A DNA stretch of 64,000 nucleotides from Haematobia irritans (lineage: Eukaryota > Arthropoda > Insecta > Diptera > Muscidae), in assembly GCF_050003625.1 (NCBI RefSeq), contig NC_134397.1:281288070-281352069 (forward strand), given 5' to 3'. Positions 1 through 10,272 of this stretch are shown one piece after another. The notes under the pieces were generated by a model that worked only from the letters and a program-made list of their open reading frames with translations, searched no databases and had not been told where the DNA came from. Position numbers and translations under genes: made by a program. Positions within the stretch are counted from its first letter, which is position 1. Each line of letters begins with the position of its first letter.

Positions 1-884
1 GTATAGCACCAGACATTTTTATTTGTTTGAACGATGTTATTTTTGTAGAAATTAGGAAGCATGCATTCCATATATTAGTTAACATTTTCCTATATTTATG
101 TCCCACTATACTACAGAATGACAAAATTTAACTGAATTGAATTCATATATGGAATGATTTTATTGAACTTTTTTCATCCATTTGGACAATTCTTACATAT
201 TTGTGGTAAACCTTTTACTTCAAAATTAGAACTGCTTACCTTCGTATTTAAATACAATTGTATTTATTTATATAGGCAATTTTTCTTCAATAAAATACAT
301 GTTTCATTAATATATTAAATATATTTATTAAGAATCAACAGCACCGACTGGCCTTGAAGTATTAGTTTATTATTCTATTATTTCCATGTAATGTTATCAA
401 CTGTAAAACGCATTTTTTCTTCTTGTACTTTTCACTTTTAATAAGTTGCTGCCTAACGATTTAGTCCTGCCTAACGATTTAGTCCTCTGTTTACAATTTC
501 AATACCTACAAATATAAAAAAATCATAAACCAATTTTTTCACAAAAGGTTAGCGTCACTGAATATTACCTGACATTTTAAGACGAATTAAGGGGTTGTTA
601 TTCTTCTGGTATTTTCTCACTTATTTAAAATAACAAATATTTTATATATTTTATTTGTTATTTATTACATTATTTTACTAAATTTTTAACTATCTCTCCG
701 TATACCATAACAACGCGATTTCAACTAAAAAACAACCCACGCGCAAACATATCGATTACATCGATGACAGGTATCGATTACAGGTAGATAAAATAAATAT
801 AGGAAAATTTCCTATATTCTAACAAGTGTGTTTCCTTAAGTTTTGAAAGGATTGAATACTTCTTAGTACGAATGAACTAAAATA

Positions 885-1530
885 GAAATTTTGATTTTAT
901 TCGATCTTTATTTTATCCAATAGAAAATAATTAATCAAGCTTGAGATCGTTTTTTGTATGTATTGGTTTCTTTATTTTTTCAATATTTCGCAATTAGGAG
1001 TCGATCTACAATAAAAGTGGTTTGATAATTTTTAATCATGACATGTAAAATACTTTCTCAAAATTGTTTTTCAAATTATTTGCAAATAATTTTAGTGGTT
1101 TATGCTAATAACAACTATTGGTTTTAGTTTACAATTTTTTATAAATAATTAAAGATTTTAACAATTAGATATTTACAAGTATCAGGAGAACAGGAAAAAT
1201 GTAATATAATGTAATTCCTTTTGTTTTTTCCTGTTCTCCTGATACTTGTTAATATATAATTGTTAAAATTTTTAATTATTTATAAAAATTTGTAAACTAA
1301 AACCAAAAGTTGTTATTAGCATAAACCACTAAAATTATTTGCAATTTGAAAAACAATTTTGAGAAAGAATTTTACATGTCATGATTAAAAATTATCAAAC
1401 CACTTTTATTGTCGATCGACTCCTGATGAAGCAATTCAATGTAATTGCGAAATATTGAAAAAATAAAGAAACCAATACGTACAAAAAACGATCTCAAGCT
1501 TGATAAATTATTTTCTAATGAACTAAAATA
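885..1530 (+). repeat. Foldback insertion with arms of about 280 bp, probably inverted Penelope-type pseudo-LTRs
   Basis: Positions about 922-1195 are repeated in reverse complement at about 1230-1516 around a short centre near 1215, with a few mismatches and small indels. The insertion is flanked by a 14 bp direct repeat 'AATGAACTAAAATA' at 871-884 and 1517-1530. The diverged third copy of the host repeat (near 29125) has a single version of that site and no insertion. The right arm carries a hammerhead-like core, which points to a Penelope-like pseudo-LTR rather than a classical MITE. A related single arm lies at about 59030-59170. Confidence 0.7.
1423..1456 (+). ncRNA. Hammerhead ribozyme-like motif (degenerate)
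   Basis: The core CTGATGA (1423-1429) is followed by stem II GCAATT/AATTGC (1431-1436 with 1443-1448), then GAAA (1449-1452) and TATT. This order, with a minimal stem III, is that of hammerheads in Penelope-like pseudo-LTRs. Stem I is not convincingly complementary, and the cleavage triplet reads ATT, so present activity is doubtful. The opposite arm of the foldback keeps GAAA and part of stem II but has lost CTGATGA. Confidence 0.5.
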
Positions 1531-1603
1531 TTTTTCTATGCCAAGTGTTATTCGTATGTATGATAAGCTTTCTATAATAAAGGAAGTCAGAATTATCATT
1601 TTA

Positions 1604-2131
1604 TAGGAAATTTTACTAAATTTGAGGAATCTTGGGTTTAGTTCGGTTTTTGTTTATTTTTACGAATGCTTTGTTATCAGTGAATAAAATGTTCTTTTTC
1701 AGTAGTAAATTCTTATACCCAGCGAAGAAAACAGTATTAGTAAAATCCCATGCCTTATTCTAGTTGATGAACTATTCCTAACTGCTTTCAGTTTAGGATT
1801 TTTTTTACTGAAACAAGTAAATTTTATTATTTCACACAAATATTTACCTTAATGGAAATAAAATGGCTAGGAAATTTTACTAAATTTGAGGAATCTTGGG
1901 TTTAGTTCGGTTTTTGTTTATTTTTACGAATGCTTTGTTATCAGTGAATAAAATGTTCTTTTTCAGTAGTAAATTCTTATACCCAGCGAAGAAAACAGTA
2001 TTAGTAAAATCCCATGCCTTATTCTAGTTGATGAACTATTCCTAACTGCTTTCAGTTTAGGATTTTTTTTACTGAAACAAGTAAATTTTATTATTTCACA
2101 CAAATAATTACCTTAATGGAAATAAAATGGC
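1604..2131 (+). repeat. 264 bp tandem duplication
   Basis: The stretch beginning TAGGAAATTTTAC at 1604 repeats from 1868, period 264, almost perfectly. It is single-copy in the diverged relative near 29195-29446, so the duplication arose within this lineage of the repeat. Confidence 0.9.
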
Positions 2132-2161
2132 TAAACTAAATTGATGAACATTTTTTCCTTT

Positions 2162-2385
2162 AAGGTGAGTATTAAGTTCGAGTTTAGCCGCTAAAATCGC
2201 CATTTTTTCACGATTACTTTTCTCTAATAATACTTTTTAAGGAATACAAACTTTTTGAAAACTTGCTTTGGGCTATTCCCCATCAAGTTATAATAAAATC
2301 TGCAACAAATATGTATAATTTTAGGCCTTTTTTTACTGTTTTAGTTTTCACTTTAGTGAAAAAAGTCGAACTTAATACCCACCTT
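2162..2385 (+). mobile_element. Small MITE with AAGGTGRGTATTAAGTTCGA inverted ends
   Basis: The left end AAGGTGAGTATTAAGTTCGA matches the reverse complement of the right end TCGAACTTAATACCCACCTT. The element is 224 bp and non-coding. Related ends occur at 4957-4990 and as a head-to-head palindrome at 29750-29830, so the family is abundant here. The superfamily is not assigned. Confidence 0.72.
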
Positions 2386-2453
2386 TAGTTTAGAAGGCCC
2401 TTTTGTCTGGGTTTGTGTTGTATGTTTTCTGCGCGATTGTATATTTTTCCTTG

Positions 2454-2602
2454 TTGAACATATTCGAATCACCACCAGATCACTCTGGACACACCCCACC
2501 TTAGTTGCAGAGTTCCTCGATCTGGCTACAAGCTGAAGTACCAACGCGTATAACATAAAAATGGATCAAATCATAATAAACTGTTACAACAACAAAAACA
2601 TG
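2454..2602 (+). pseudogene. 3' end of a non-LTR retrotransposon (CAA-tailed family)
   Basis: The sequence encodes the very C-terminus of a LINE ORF2 (…SLWTHP..VAEFLDLATS then stop) followed by a short 3' UTR ending in AACTGTTACAACAACAA. The same terminus occurs in a nearly complete LINE at 24867-27628 and in another short copy at 51213-51489. It is an extreme 5' truncation. Confidence 0.75.
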
Positions 2603-2618
2603 AAGGGTGTGTATAATA

Positions 2619-3552
2619 AAGGGTGATTCTTTTGAGGTTAGGATTTTCATGCATTAGTATTTGACAGATCACGTGGGATTTCAGACATGGTGTCAAAGAG
2701 AAAGATGCTCAGTATGCTTTGACATTTCATCATGAATAGACTTACTAACGAGCAACGCTTGCAAATCATTGAATTTTATTACCAAAATCAGTGGCAGAAA
2801 ATCCGCTTTTTTATCGACAAATTTTGTTCAGCGATGAGGCTCATTTCTGGTTGAATGGCTACGTAAATAAGCAAAATTGCCGCATTTGGAGTGAAGAGCA
2901 ACCAGAAGCCGTTCAAGAACTGCCCATGCATCCCGAAAAATGCACTGTTTGGTGTGGTTTGTACGCTGGTGGAATCATTGGACCGTATTTTTTCAAAGAT
3001 GCTGTTGGACGCAACGTTACGGTGAATGGCGATCGCTATCGTTCGATGCTAACAAACTTTTTGTTGCCAAAAATGGAAGAACTGAACTTGGTTGACATGT
3101 GGTTTCAACAAGATGGCGCTACATGCCACACAGCTCGCGATTCTATGGCCATTTTGAGGGAAAACTTCGGAGAACAATTCATCTCAAGAAATGGACCGGT
3201 AAGTTGGCCACCAAGATCATGCGATTTGACGCCTTTCGACTATTTTTTGTGGGGCTACGTCAAGTCTAAAGTCTACAGAAATAAGCCAGCAACTATTCCA
3301 GCTATGGAAGACAACATTTCCGAAGAAATTCGGGCTATTCCGGCCGAAATGCTCGAAAAAGTTGCCCAAAATTGGACTTTCCGAATGGACCACCTAAGAC
3401 GCAGCCGCGGTCAACATTTAAATGAAATTATCTTCAAAAAGTAAATGTCATGGACCAATCTAACGTTTCAAATAAAGAACCGATGAGATTTTGCAAATTT
3501 TATGCGTTTTTTTTTAAAAAAAAAGTTATCAAGCTCTTAACAAATCACCCTT
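2619..3552 (+). mobile_element. DD41D mariner-like element, internally deleted (copy 1)
   Basis: This is a 934 bp element flanked by TA (2617-2618, 3553-3554) with ends AAGGGTGATT…AATCACCCTT. It holds the catalytic part of an IS630-Tc1-mariner transposase in frame over 2791-3444: SDEAHFW (first Asp), QQDGATCHTA (second Asp) and CDLTPFDYFLWG (third Asp). Counting gives 41 residues between the second and third Asp, the DD41D (rosa-like) class. The transposase start, MNRLTNEQRLQ… at 2732, runs only about 20 codons before a deletion that removes the helix-turn-helix region and shifts frame. The catalytic frame has no usable ATG at its start, so the copy could only move in trans. It sits inside a Penelope remnant. 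Confidence 0.88.
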
Positions 3553-3554
3553 TA

Positions 3555-3895
3555 TAAGCGATGTGAGATTCCAACAAGAAAACGAGAAGAAAATACTTAC
3601 CATACTAAGGATGAATGATTTCCCAAACAATACTATCTCGGACTTAATAAGAAGAGCATAGGAACCAAAGATATATAAAGGATTGACTTACATACCCAAC
3701 TTCTCCGAAAGTTTTAGTAATTCGAATATGTTCAACAAAGAAAAATATCAAATCGCGCAGAAAACTTACAACACAGTCAACAAGTTCTTTAGCAGGACCA
3801 AATTAAAAATTAATAGCCACGATAAATCTAATGTGGTGTACAAGATCACATTGAACACTCCTTGTAGTTTTCACCCCATAGGAGAATGTTGTTAG
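3555..3895 (+). pseudogene. Penelope-like retroelement fragment
   Basis: The region encodes, with one in-frame stop at about 3659, the segment between reverse transcriptase and the GIY-YIG endonuclease of Penelope-like elements: a QENEKKI..ILRMNDFP helix region, then LTYIPNFSESF, FFSRTKLKIN and the characteristic SNVVYKI. The frame ends at 3895 before any GIY-YIG motif. The upstream end continues across the mariner to about 2603, so the DD41D element inserted into this remnant at a TA. It is non-functional. Confidence 0.7.
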
Positions 3896-5390
3896 CTACG
3901 CCAATGTTTAACTGACAATTGTGAAAAATAAAAATTCAAAATGAAATTATTTTATAAAAAATTTTTGAAATATTCAATTTGCTTAAAAATTATGACAGAA
4001 AGGTATCGAAATAAACGGTTCTCACCAGATATATTTAGGAAGGTACTTTCAAGCTATCAGGTGATTACAATTTTTTCATTTGAACAGAACTTTGTTGGTA
4101 TTTGCTTAATGGCATAGGCGTAGCTAAAGGGGTTATATGGCAGTATTTCTTCAAACTACGATTATATACACTGTTAGAGAAATATGTTTTTCATATGTTC
4201 CGATATAAACAAAATGTGTTTCGGGCACGATTTTAAACCACAATATATTTAAGTGCGAACATGTAATGTTCCTAAACTAACACTAAATGTTTGGGACATC
4301 TATGTTAATATGTTAGAATATATTATGTTTGGGGCATGAATGTTTCATAAAAATAATATGAGTGAATGTAAACATATATAAATTAACAAATTTCGAGTAA
4401 ACATATATATGTTGTGATATTTTATTCAGAGAGCGACAAAAAGAGAGTATAGAGAAAGAAATAGAGATGGAAACCGGGAGGGTTGACGAAAGATATCAAC
4501 ATAACAAAGCGAGAGAATGAAAAAAGAACAATTTCTGTGAAACCGCTTGTATGTTGTTTCGGAAAACTGTTTTATGATAAGGCTAAAAATTTTGATATGC
4601 TTAAGTCTAAATATTATTTAATTTGAATAAAGAGAATAGACATTCGGAACCAAGAGAATAGACATTTGAAAAACAAACTTCAATGTTTTCGCCTTGAGAG
4701 CAGCATTTTATGCATGTGTGAACATGTGTTTTGTTTATCATTTTGGCATTATGGGCACAATTTTTCGTTAAAATGAATCAGGGGTCTTCATAAAAATAAC
4801 GAAAGGGCACTATACTCTTTTTAGAGTTGGGACAGTAAAATGAAATAAAGAGGAAATAGTGAAAAATTACACAGTAAAATGTAAAAAAACAAACTTTAGT
4901 TCCTCTTTATTAAAAAGTAGTCCACGAGGAGTTGACGGACACCATCAAATATAAAAGCGGGCATTAAGTTCGAGTTTTACAGCTAAAACAATTTAAAAAG
5001 TTTATTTTCTTTAAAATGAATTATTAAAGAAAAATAAAAGGAATTTTAGAGCGATGGTGTTAAATGCAAGTAAAAAACTGTTCACTCCTAAATAAATTTA
5101 TGTTTATATTATAAAATTATGTATGTATGTTTATACTCGACTCCACGTTCTTTTGTTAGTTTTTGAATTCCTTCCAAATTTTAAAGTTTTGTACAAAAAC
5201 AGTTTTTTATTAAAAAATTGTTATTTTTGCCATAAAAAATAATATTTTATCCAAAAATCAGTCAATTTCGTTTATATCAAGCACTGTTACTGACTATAAA
5301 TCTTTAATAACACACATTTCGAAGTTTCATTTAAAAAAATTTAATATAGTATAAATATAAATGTGTAAATTAAAAAAAAAACAAAAAAAA
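3896..5390. other. No gene; degenerate repeat sequence
   Basis: No coding signal is visible. 3896-4030 ('TACGCCAATGTTTAA…') recurs diverged at 22850-22990. 4160-4400 is a degraded relative of the ATATGTTTGG-rich element described at 6008-10190. 4957-4990 matches the end of the small MITE. The rest (4400-4950, 5000-5390) shows nothing I recognise. Confidence 0.6.
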
Positions 5391-5391
5391 T

Positions 5392-5466
5392 GTTCGGTCG
5401 GAGCAGGGATTGAACCCACGACCCTTTGTATGCAAGGCAGACATGCTAACCACTGCTCCACGTGGC
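5392..5466 (-). repeat. tRNA-like sequence, probable SINE head
   Basis: Read on the minus strand it has an A-box-like TGGAGCAGTGGTTAGC and a B-box-like GGTTCAATCCC, with the spacing of a tRNA. The 5' and 3' ends do not pair as an acceptor stem and no CCA-side stem is seen, so a tRNA-derived SINE or pol III relic is more likely than a working tRNA gene. Confidence 0.5.
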
Positions 5467-5585
5467 AAACAAATGTATGTTTCTGTTAAATAATGTTATG
5501 TTTGCATGGACTCGTGGGCGCTGCAAACTATGCTATATAAATGTAACTTAAAACGATAATTATCTACTGGTGACTATAACAGCTA

Positions 5586-5790
5586 CATAGCCCAGTGGAT
5601 AGTGTGTTGGCTTACAAACTGTATGGTCCTCGGTTCGATTCTCCGTGCAGGCGAAAGGTAAAATTTAAACAATTTATAAAAGTGAATAATTTCTTCAACA
5701 TTATTTGTATTACAGAAAAAGGTGCCAATAACTAAAAAATTTCGTGGAAGTGAAAATTACGAGTATGTTAGAGAACGAGCACCAAGGCCG
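5586..5790 (+). repeat. tRNA-derived SINE
   Basis: The head has TAGCCCAGTGGATAG (A box) and CGGTTCGATTCTCC (B box). It is followed by a body (GTAAAATT…AATAATTTCTTC…TTTGTATTACAGAAAAAGGTGC…CGTGGAAGTGA). The same body occurs at 21950-22138 (+) and, reversed, at 6697-6885, which defines a dispersed family. Confidence 0.62.
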
Positions 5791-6107
5791 TAGCCAGGAT
5801 TTTAATTCGGGGGGGGGTTCAACTTTAAAAAAAATATTCATATAATCTCATGTGTAGAAAATTTTATTTATGCCTAGGTATGTATACAATATTTTTATAA
5901 TATTAAATTGAGCCGACGGGCTTTTTGGGCAGCAAATAAATCAATGACTTCTTCAGTCGGCACATTTATTCGGCGATGAACCGACATTAATGCCAATCCA
6001 TTGAGTCTACACGCTCACAAAAAATCGCTTCTGTAACATATACTCCCAAACATATTTTGCTTCAAGCATATACATTTTTGGGTATTGCCCAAACATTTAT
6101 ATGTTTG

Positions 6108-6581
6108 ATCTCTTCCAATATATAATATGTTTGAAAGCATATTGGTCTAAACAATATATGTTTGGGTAGTCTAAGTTCCAAACATTTTGTATTTTTGCAT
6201 CCAAATTCAATAATGTTGTCTTCCAAAAAACAATATGTTATTATGTGAACATATAATATGTTTGGAAGCATTTTGCACCCAAAAATATTATATGCTTAAA
6301 AAAAATTCTCCCAAACAATATTGTGCTCAAAATTTTATTTATTTATCTCTTCCAATATATAATATGTTTGAAAGCATATTGGTCTAAACAATATATGTTT
6401 GGGTAGTCTAAGTTCCAAACATTTTGTATTTTTGCATCCAAATTCAATAATGTTGTCTTCCAAAAAACAATATGTTATTATGTGAACATATAATATGTTT
6501 GGAAGCATTTTGCACCCAAAAATATTATATGCTTAAAAAAAATTCTCCCAAACAATATTGTGCTCAAAATTTTATTTATTT
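6108..6581 (+). repeat. 237 bp tandem duplication inside the ATATGTTTGG element
   Basis: ATCTCTTCCAATATATAATA begins at 6108 and again at 6345, and the 237 bp between are repeated almost exactly. The duplication is shared by the copies at 18511-18984 and, reversed, near 22250-22720, so it predates their spread. Confidence 0.9.
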
Positions 6582-6696
6582 ATTTATATATTTACAATCA
6601 TAATGAATTATGAAAATAAACAGGTAATATAGGTGCTAACAACATAGGTTTTCGACCTGAATGCTCAAAATTTTGTTTCTGCCCAATTGTATATTC

Positions 6697-6885
6697 CCCC
6701 ACATCTTTCTCACTTCCACGAGATTTTTAGTCCTTATCACCTGTTTCTGTAATACAAACATTGTAGAAGAAATTATTCAATTGTATAATTTTTTTTTATT
6801 TTAATTTTACCTTTTGCCGGACGGGGATTCGAACAGCGGACCACACAGTTTGTAAGGATCAAAGAAGTAGCTGATCAATTGCCCA
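6697..6885 (-). repeat. tRNA-derived SINE, reversed, within the ATATGTTTGG element
   Basis: On the minus strand it shows TTTACAAACTG..TGGTCCGCTGTTCGAATCC (B box), then the family body down to CGTGGAAGTGAGAAAG. The A-box side is degraded. The same insert lies at 19100-19288 and 21950-22138. Confidence 0.55.
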
Positions 6886-7181
6886 AGGAAAAATAAAATG
6901 TTAATTTTGTAATAACAAGCTACAACCACCAACTTAATTCAATATCGCTCCCTGTTAAATAGCGCTCCAAGCTACTAAACACATATATGTTTATAGGCTA
7001 TTTCTAAATTAATATATGTTTGCATCCAAGCATATTATATTTACAAACATTTTATGTCCCAAACATAATATGTTCTAACATATTAACATATATGTCCCAA
7101 ACATGTTATGCTAGTTTATGAACATTATATGCTTGCACTCAAAAATATTGTGTTTAAAAATTTGTGTTCCAAACATATAAT

Positions 7182-10132
7182 TCAATTCAATTCAATTCAA
7201 TTCATTTTATTCATCCAAAATTTCATAGGTTTACATATAGTGTTGAAGACAAATTTGAGATTTTATCTATAAGATATTGCAACAAATAAATACTATATTT
7301 AAATTTATGCTAACTTATTTAATATATTATATATTTATTGTGTTAAGTTAGATTTTGTAGGCAAAAGTGGGGAAAAAACCTTAATTTAATTTACAGAGAA
7401 GGGTTCAAGAATTAGCGTGAGAGTAAAGGTGAATATAGATAAATTATTTTGAAAATATAATTTATTATATATCATTTACTCAAAGCTTGGTGATGTCATA
7501 GTTTGGAGTAGGAATTACTATAATTCTAAACAATCTCTCATTACTTCGTAAGGAGAGTCTATTATTTTGTTGAAGAAATTGGTACTTTGTCTATCTATGT
7601 ATTCTTTAAAATGTTCATATCCTGTTTCATTATGTAGATGAAAAGTTGAATATCTCCATGGTTTGTTGTTTATCACTTTCAGGCATTTGTTTTGAATGAT
7701 TTGCAACTTTTTCGTGTGGCTTTTGGCGGCGTTATGCCATACAGGAGCAGCGTAGGACATAATCGGCCTTATTACACATTTGTATAATAAATTTTTATTT
7801 CTGTTATTTAATTTTGAACGTTTGTTGAGTAAAGGCCACAGAGAACGGAAGGTCTTAGTGGCTTTTGCACAGGTAGATTCAATATGTCTCCGAAATAGGA
7901 GTTTCTCGTCCAATATGACCCCAAGGTACTTGATTTCTTTGCCAATTCTGATTTCGTTTTGATTAAAGGTAAGAGGCCGCTTCGGGAGTCGTTTGGGTGA
8001 CTTGTTGAATGGAAAAATAATGGACTGGGTTTTCCCATGATTAATTTTGATTTTCCATTTTTGAAAATAATTGTTACATATTGTCAAACTTTTTTCCATT
8101 TTTTTCAAAAGTGCACTGGTAAGTTTGCTTTTACTTATTAGTGCCGTATCGTCTGCATAGTAGGCAACATCGAAGATTTTCGTAGCTTTGAAATCAGAGG
8201 TATAAAGGTTATATAAAATTGGCGATAAAATTGACCCTTGAGGGAGACCAGCAGGGATTGGCTTTAGTGAAGAGGTACAGTTATTAACGGATACTGCGAA
8301 TGATCTATTGGAGAGAAAATCGGCAATAATTTTACAGAGGTATTTGGGGATATTCTTAGAAATCATTTTAAATACTAGTCCGTTATGCCACACTGTATCG
8401 AAGGCCTTCTCGATGTCCAAAAGTACCACTCCTGTCGATCTCTTCTGGCGTTTGTTTGTGATGATTTTATTGTGTATTCTTTTTACCTGGTGAACGGTAC
8501 TGTGTTGTCTTTTAAAGCCGAATTGCTCTTTAGCCAAGAGGTTGTGTTCTGTGATATAATCGTTGAGTCTGAAGAAAATACATTTTTCATACACTTTGCC
8601 TAGATTGCTTAGTAGACTGATAGGTCTATAACTGGAGGGATTTTTTGTTGGTTTATTTGGTTTTGGAATTGCGACAACTTTGGCTCTTTTGAAAGCTTGG
8701 GGGAAATAATTAAGCCGGATGCAGCTATTAAAAAGGGTAACAAGTTTTTTTACACCGCTTTCTGGCAGATTTTTCAGGAGCATGTTGGGTATTTCGTCAA
8801 AACCGGGAGATTTAGTTAACTTTAGCTTAGATAGTATGAGAAGCATTTCGCTTTCTGTTATGAAATCGACGTTTTCCACAATAGGAGATATAGTTTTTAT
8901 ATTTTCACCAATGTTATTAATCTTATTTTCTGATGGGTGAACATAATTTAATGTTAGATAGTGCGACTGGGAAAAAGTATCAGCTAGAGAGTTCGCTTTT
9001 TCAACATCAGAAATTAATTTGTTGTTGCCAACTTCTAAATGGGGCATTTGTTTTTTACTTTTTCCTCTCAAGCTTTTACTCACTCTCCAAAATTTTTTGT
9101 CTCCTGGTTTCATGTTTTCCAGAAGATTGGACCATTTGCGATTTCTTTCCTCATTTATTCGATTGTCTATAAATTTATTTAAAAATTTTGAGCATTGGTT
9201 GTAAAATAACGCAGTTTGGGTATCAGTAGCGCGTTGTTGTTTTCTTTTATATGAATTGCGTTGTCGTATAAGCAAAAGAATATCTCTTGGAAGATCAGTA
9301 TTAACGGAAAATCTTCTCCTAGGAGTTGCAGTGTTTCTAGCAGTTAACATCAATTTCTCAAAGTTATCAATTTCTTTGTCTATTGCCGATTTTGATGTAT
9401 ATAAAGGATGTATTGTAATGTTTCTATTAATAATATCTTTATATGCCCTCCAGTTGCAATTTTTATACACAAATTTGCTTGTGTCCACTGTTTTTACATT
9501 TTGGCATTGCATGCTACATATAATTGGAAGATGGTCCGAGGGTATTTCATATGGTAATGTTTTAACATGCATTGGGAATGATACGTTGCTCAGGACAATA
9601 TCTACAATCGATGGCCTGTAGTTGGATTGGTGGGGATATAATGTTGGACTTCTGGAATTGTAAATAAAGAAGTTTCTAGCTAATTGCAAATCATTTAATA
9701 CGGTTCCTGCCTGATTATTATTGTAACAATTCCAATTTGAATGTTTTGCATTCAAGTCGCCTAGAAGAATAAATTCTTTGTCATTTGGAGTTAAAGCAAT
9801 TAGATCGCTTTTAAAACTCGGTAAGTATCTAGGCGAGTAAGCAGTGGTTACAATTATCCGTCTCTGGTTTATCGTAACTTCCAGCGATAAGTTCTCTATA
9901 CCCGAAGTCTTAATGTGGGGAAGCAGAGAGTGCCTTAGAGATCTATGAATTAAGAGAGCAACACCGCCACCTCTCGAGTGATCTCTGTCATTTCTGTATA
10001 TACAATAGTTGTTAAAATAGGGTTTGTGGTTTGCATTAAAAAATGTTTCGTTCAACGAAGCAACATGTACATTGGTTTTTTCTAGTAAGTTCTCAAATTG
10101 TCTGAGGACAGAATTATTTGAAATTCCATTCG
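7182..10132 (-). mobile_element. Jockey-type LINE, 5'-truncated, with 14 bp target-site duplication
   Basis: Minus-strand element of 2951 bp flanked by TCCAAACATATAAT at 7168-7181 and 10133-10146. The duplication copy at about 19571-19584 has the single empty site. The 3' end (low coordinates) finishes in a GAATT-type simple repeat, (TTCAA)n on the plus strand, instead of poly(A). ORF1, the 5' UTR and the first codons of ORF2 are missing, so this is a typical truncated reverse-transcription product. Confidence 0.92.
7518..10132 (-). pseudogene. LINE ORF2 (endonuclease/reverse transcriptase), truncated at 5' end
   Basis: The frame is open from the element edge (10132) to the stop at 7518, about 871 codons. 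It starts inside the first strand of the AP-like endonuclease (NGISNNSVLRQFENLLEKT, then SLNETFF), continues with GGGVALLI, LLGDLNAKHSNW and SDHLPI, then the reverse transcriptase with SSYRPISLLS, LLDIEKAFDTVW, GLPQGSILSPILYNLY and the catalytic YADD (YYADDTALIS), and ends with YGEYDRQ-like jockey C-terminal sequence. No RNase H domain is seen. It contains no internal stop or frameshift, which implies a young insertion, but it lacks its own start codon and ORF1. Confidence 0.88.
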
Positions 10133-10272
10133 TCCAAACATATAATGTTTATAGCCAAACATATGAAAAACAGTCTTTTTCATCCGTGTACTCTCGCCAG
10201 TCGAATTTCTAAGATACGTCTTTAATCTCTTCATTTTTGAAAATGAACGTTCGGATGAGCACGTAGTAATTG

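Larger units (their letters stand above)
1..2161 (+). mobile_element. Non-coding repeat family A, copy 1 (partial; contains a foldback and an internal duplication)
   Basis: The same sequence starts at 12337 in copy 2 with 'CACCCAGAAAAAAGT', and a diverged third copy lies at 28201-29446. No coding capacity is visible; short open frames here have no recognisable product. The third copy lacks both the 885-1516 foldback and the 1604-2131 internal duplication, so those are later changes. The class is not assigned. The left end resembles MITE ends seen in muscid flies, but I could not define matching terminal inverted repeats. Confidence 0.7.
6008..10190 (+). mobile_element. ATATGTTTGG-rich element, copy 1 (interrupted by a LINE)
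   Basis: The left end is TACACGCTCACAAAAAATCG and the right end is …CTTTTTCATCCGTGTA; both termini begin with TACACG when read inward. The body is built of many variants of AAACATATNATATGTTTGG, plus a 237 bp tandem duplication and a reversed SINE. It is non-coding. Full copies lie at 18411-19628 and, inverted, at 21602-22822, and a degraded one at 4160-4400. Class unknown; the weak termini and AT-rich internal repeats would fit a MITE or Helitron-like element. Confidence 0.65.

Noticed and set aside
1372..1599. 75-codon minus-strand frame (also at 13773)
   Set aside because: Falls in the foldback arm; low-complexity AT-rich translation with no support as a gene.
5392..5466. True tRNA gene
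   Set aside because: A and B boxes are present but I see no acceptor stem pairing; more likely a SINE or relic.
6062..6271. 69-codon frame repeated at 18465 and 22559
   Set aside because: Its conservation is due to repeat copies of the ATATGTTTGG element, not selection on a protein; the translation only reflects the repeated word.
7780..9621. Several plus-strand frames of 60-121 codons
   Set aside because: They are antisense shadows of the LINE ORF2 on the minus strand.
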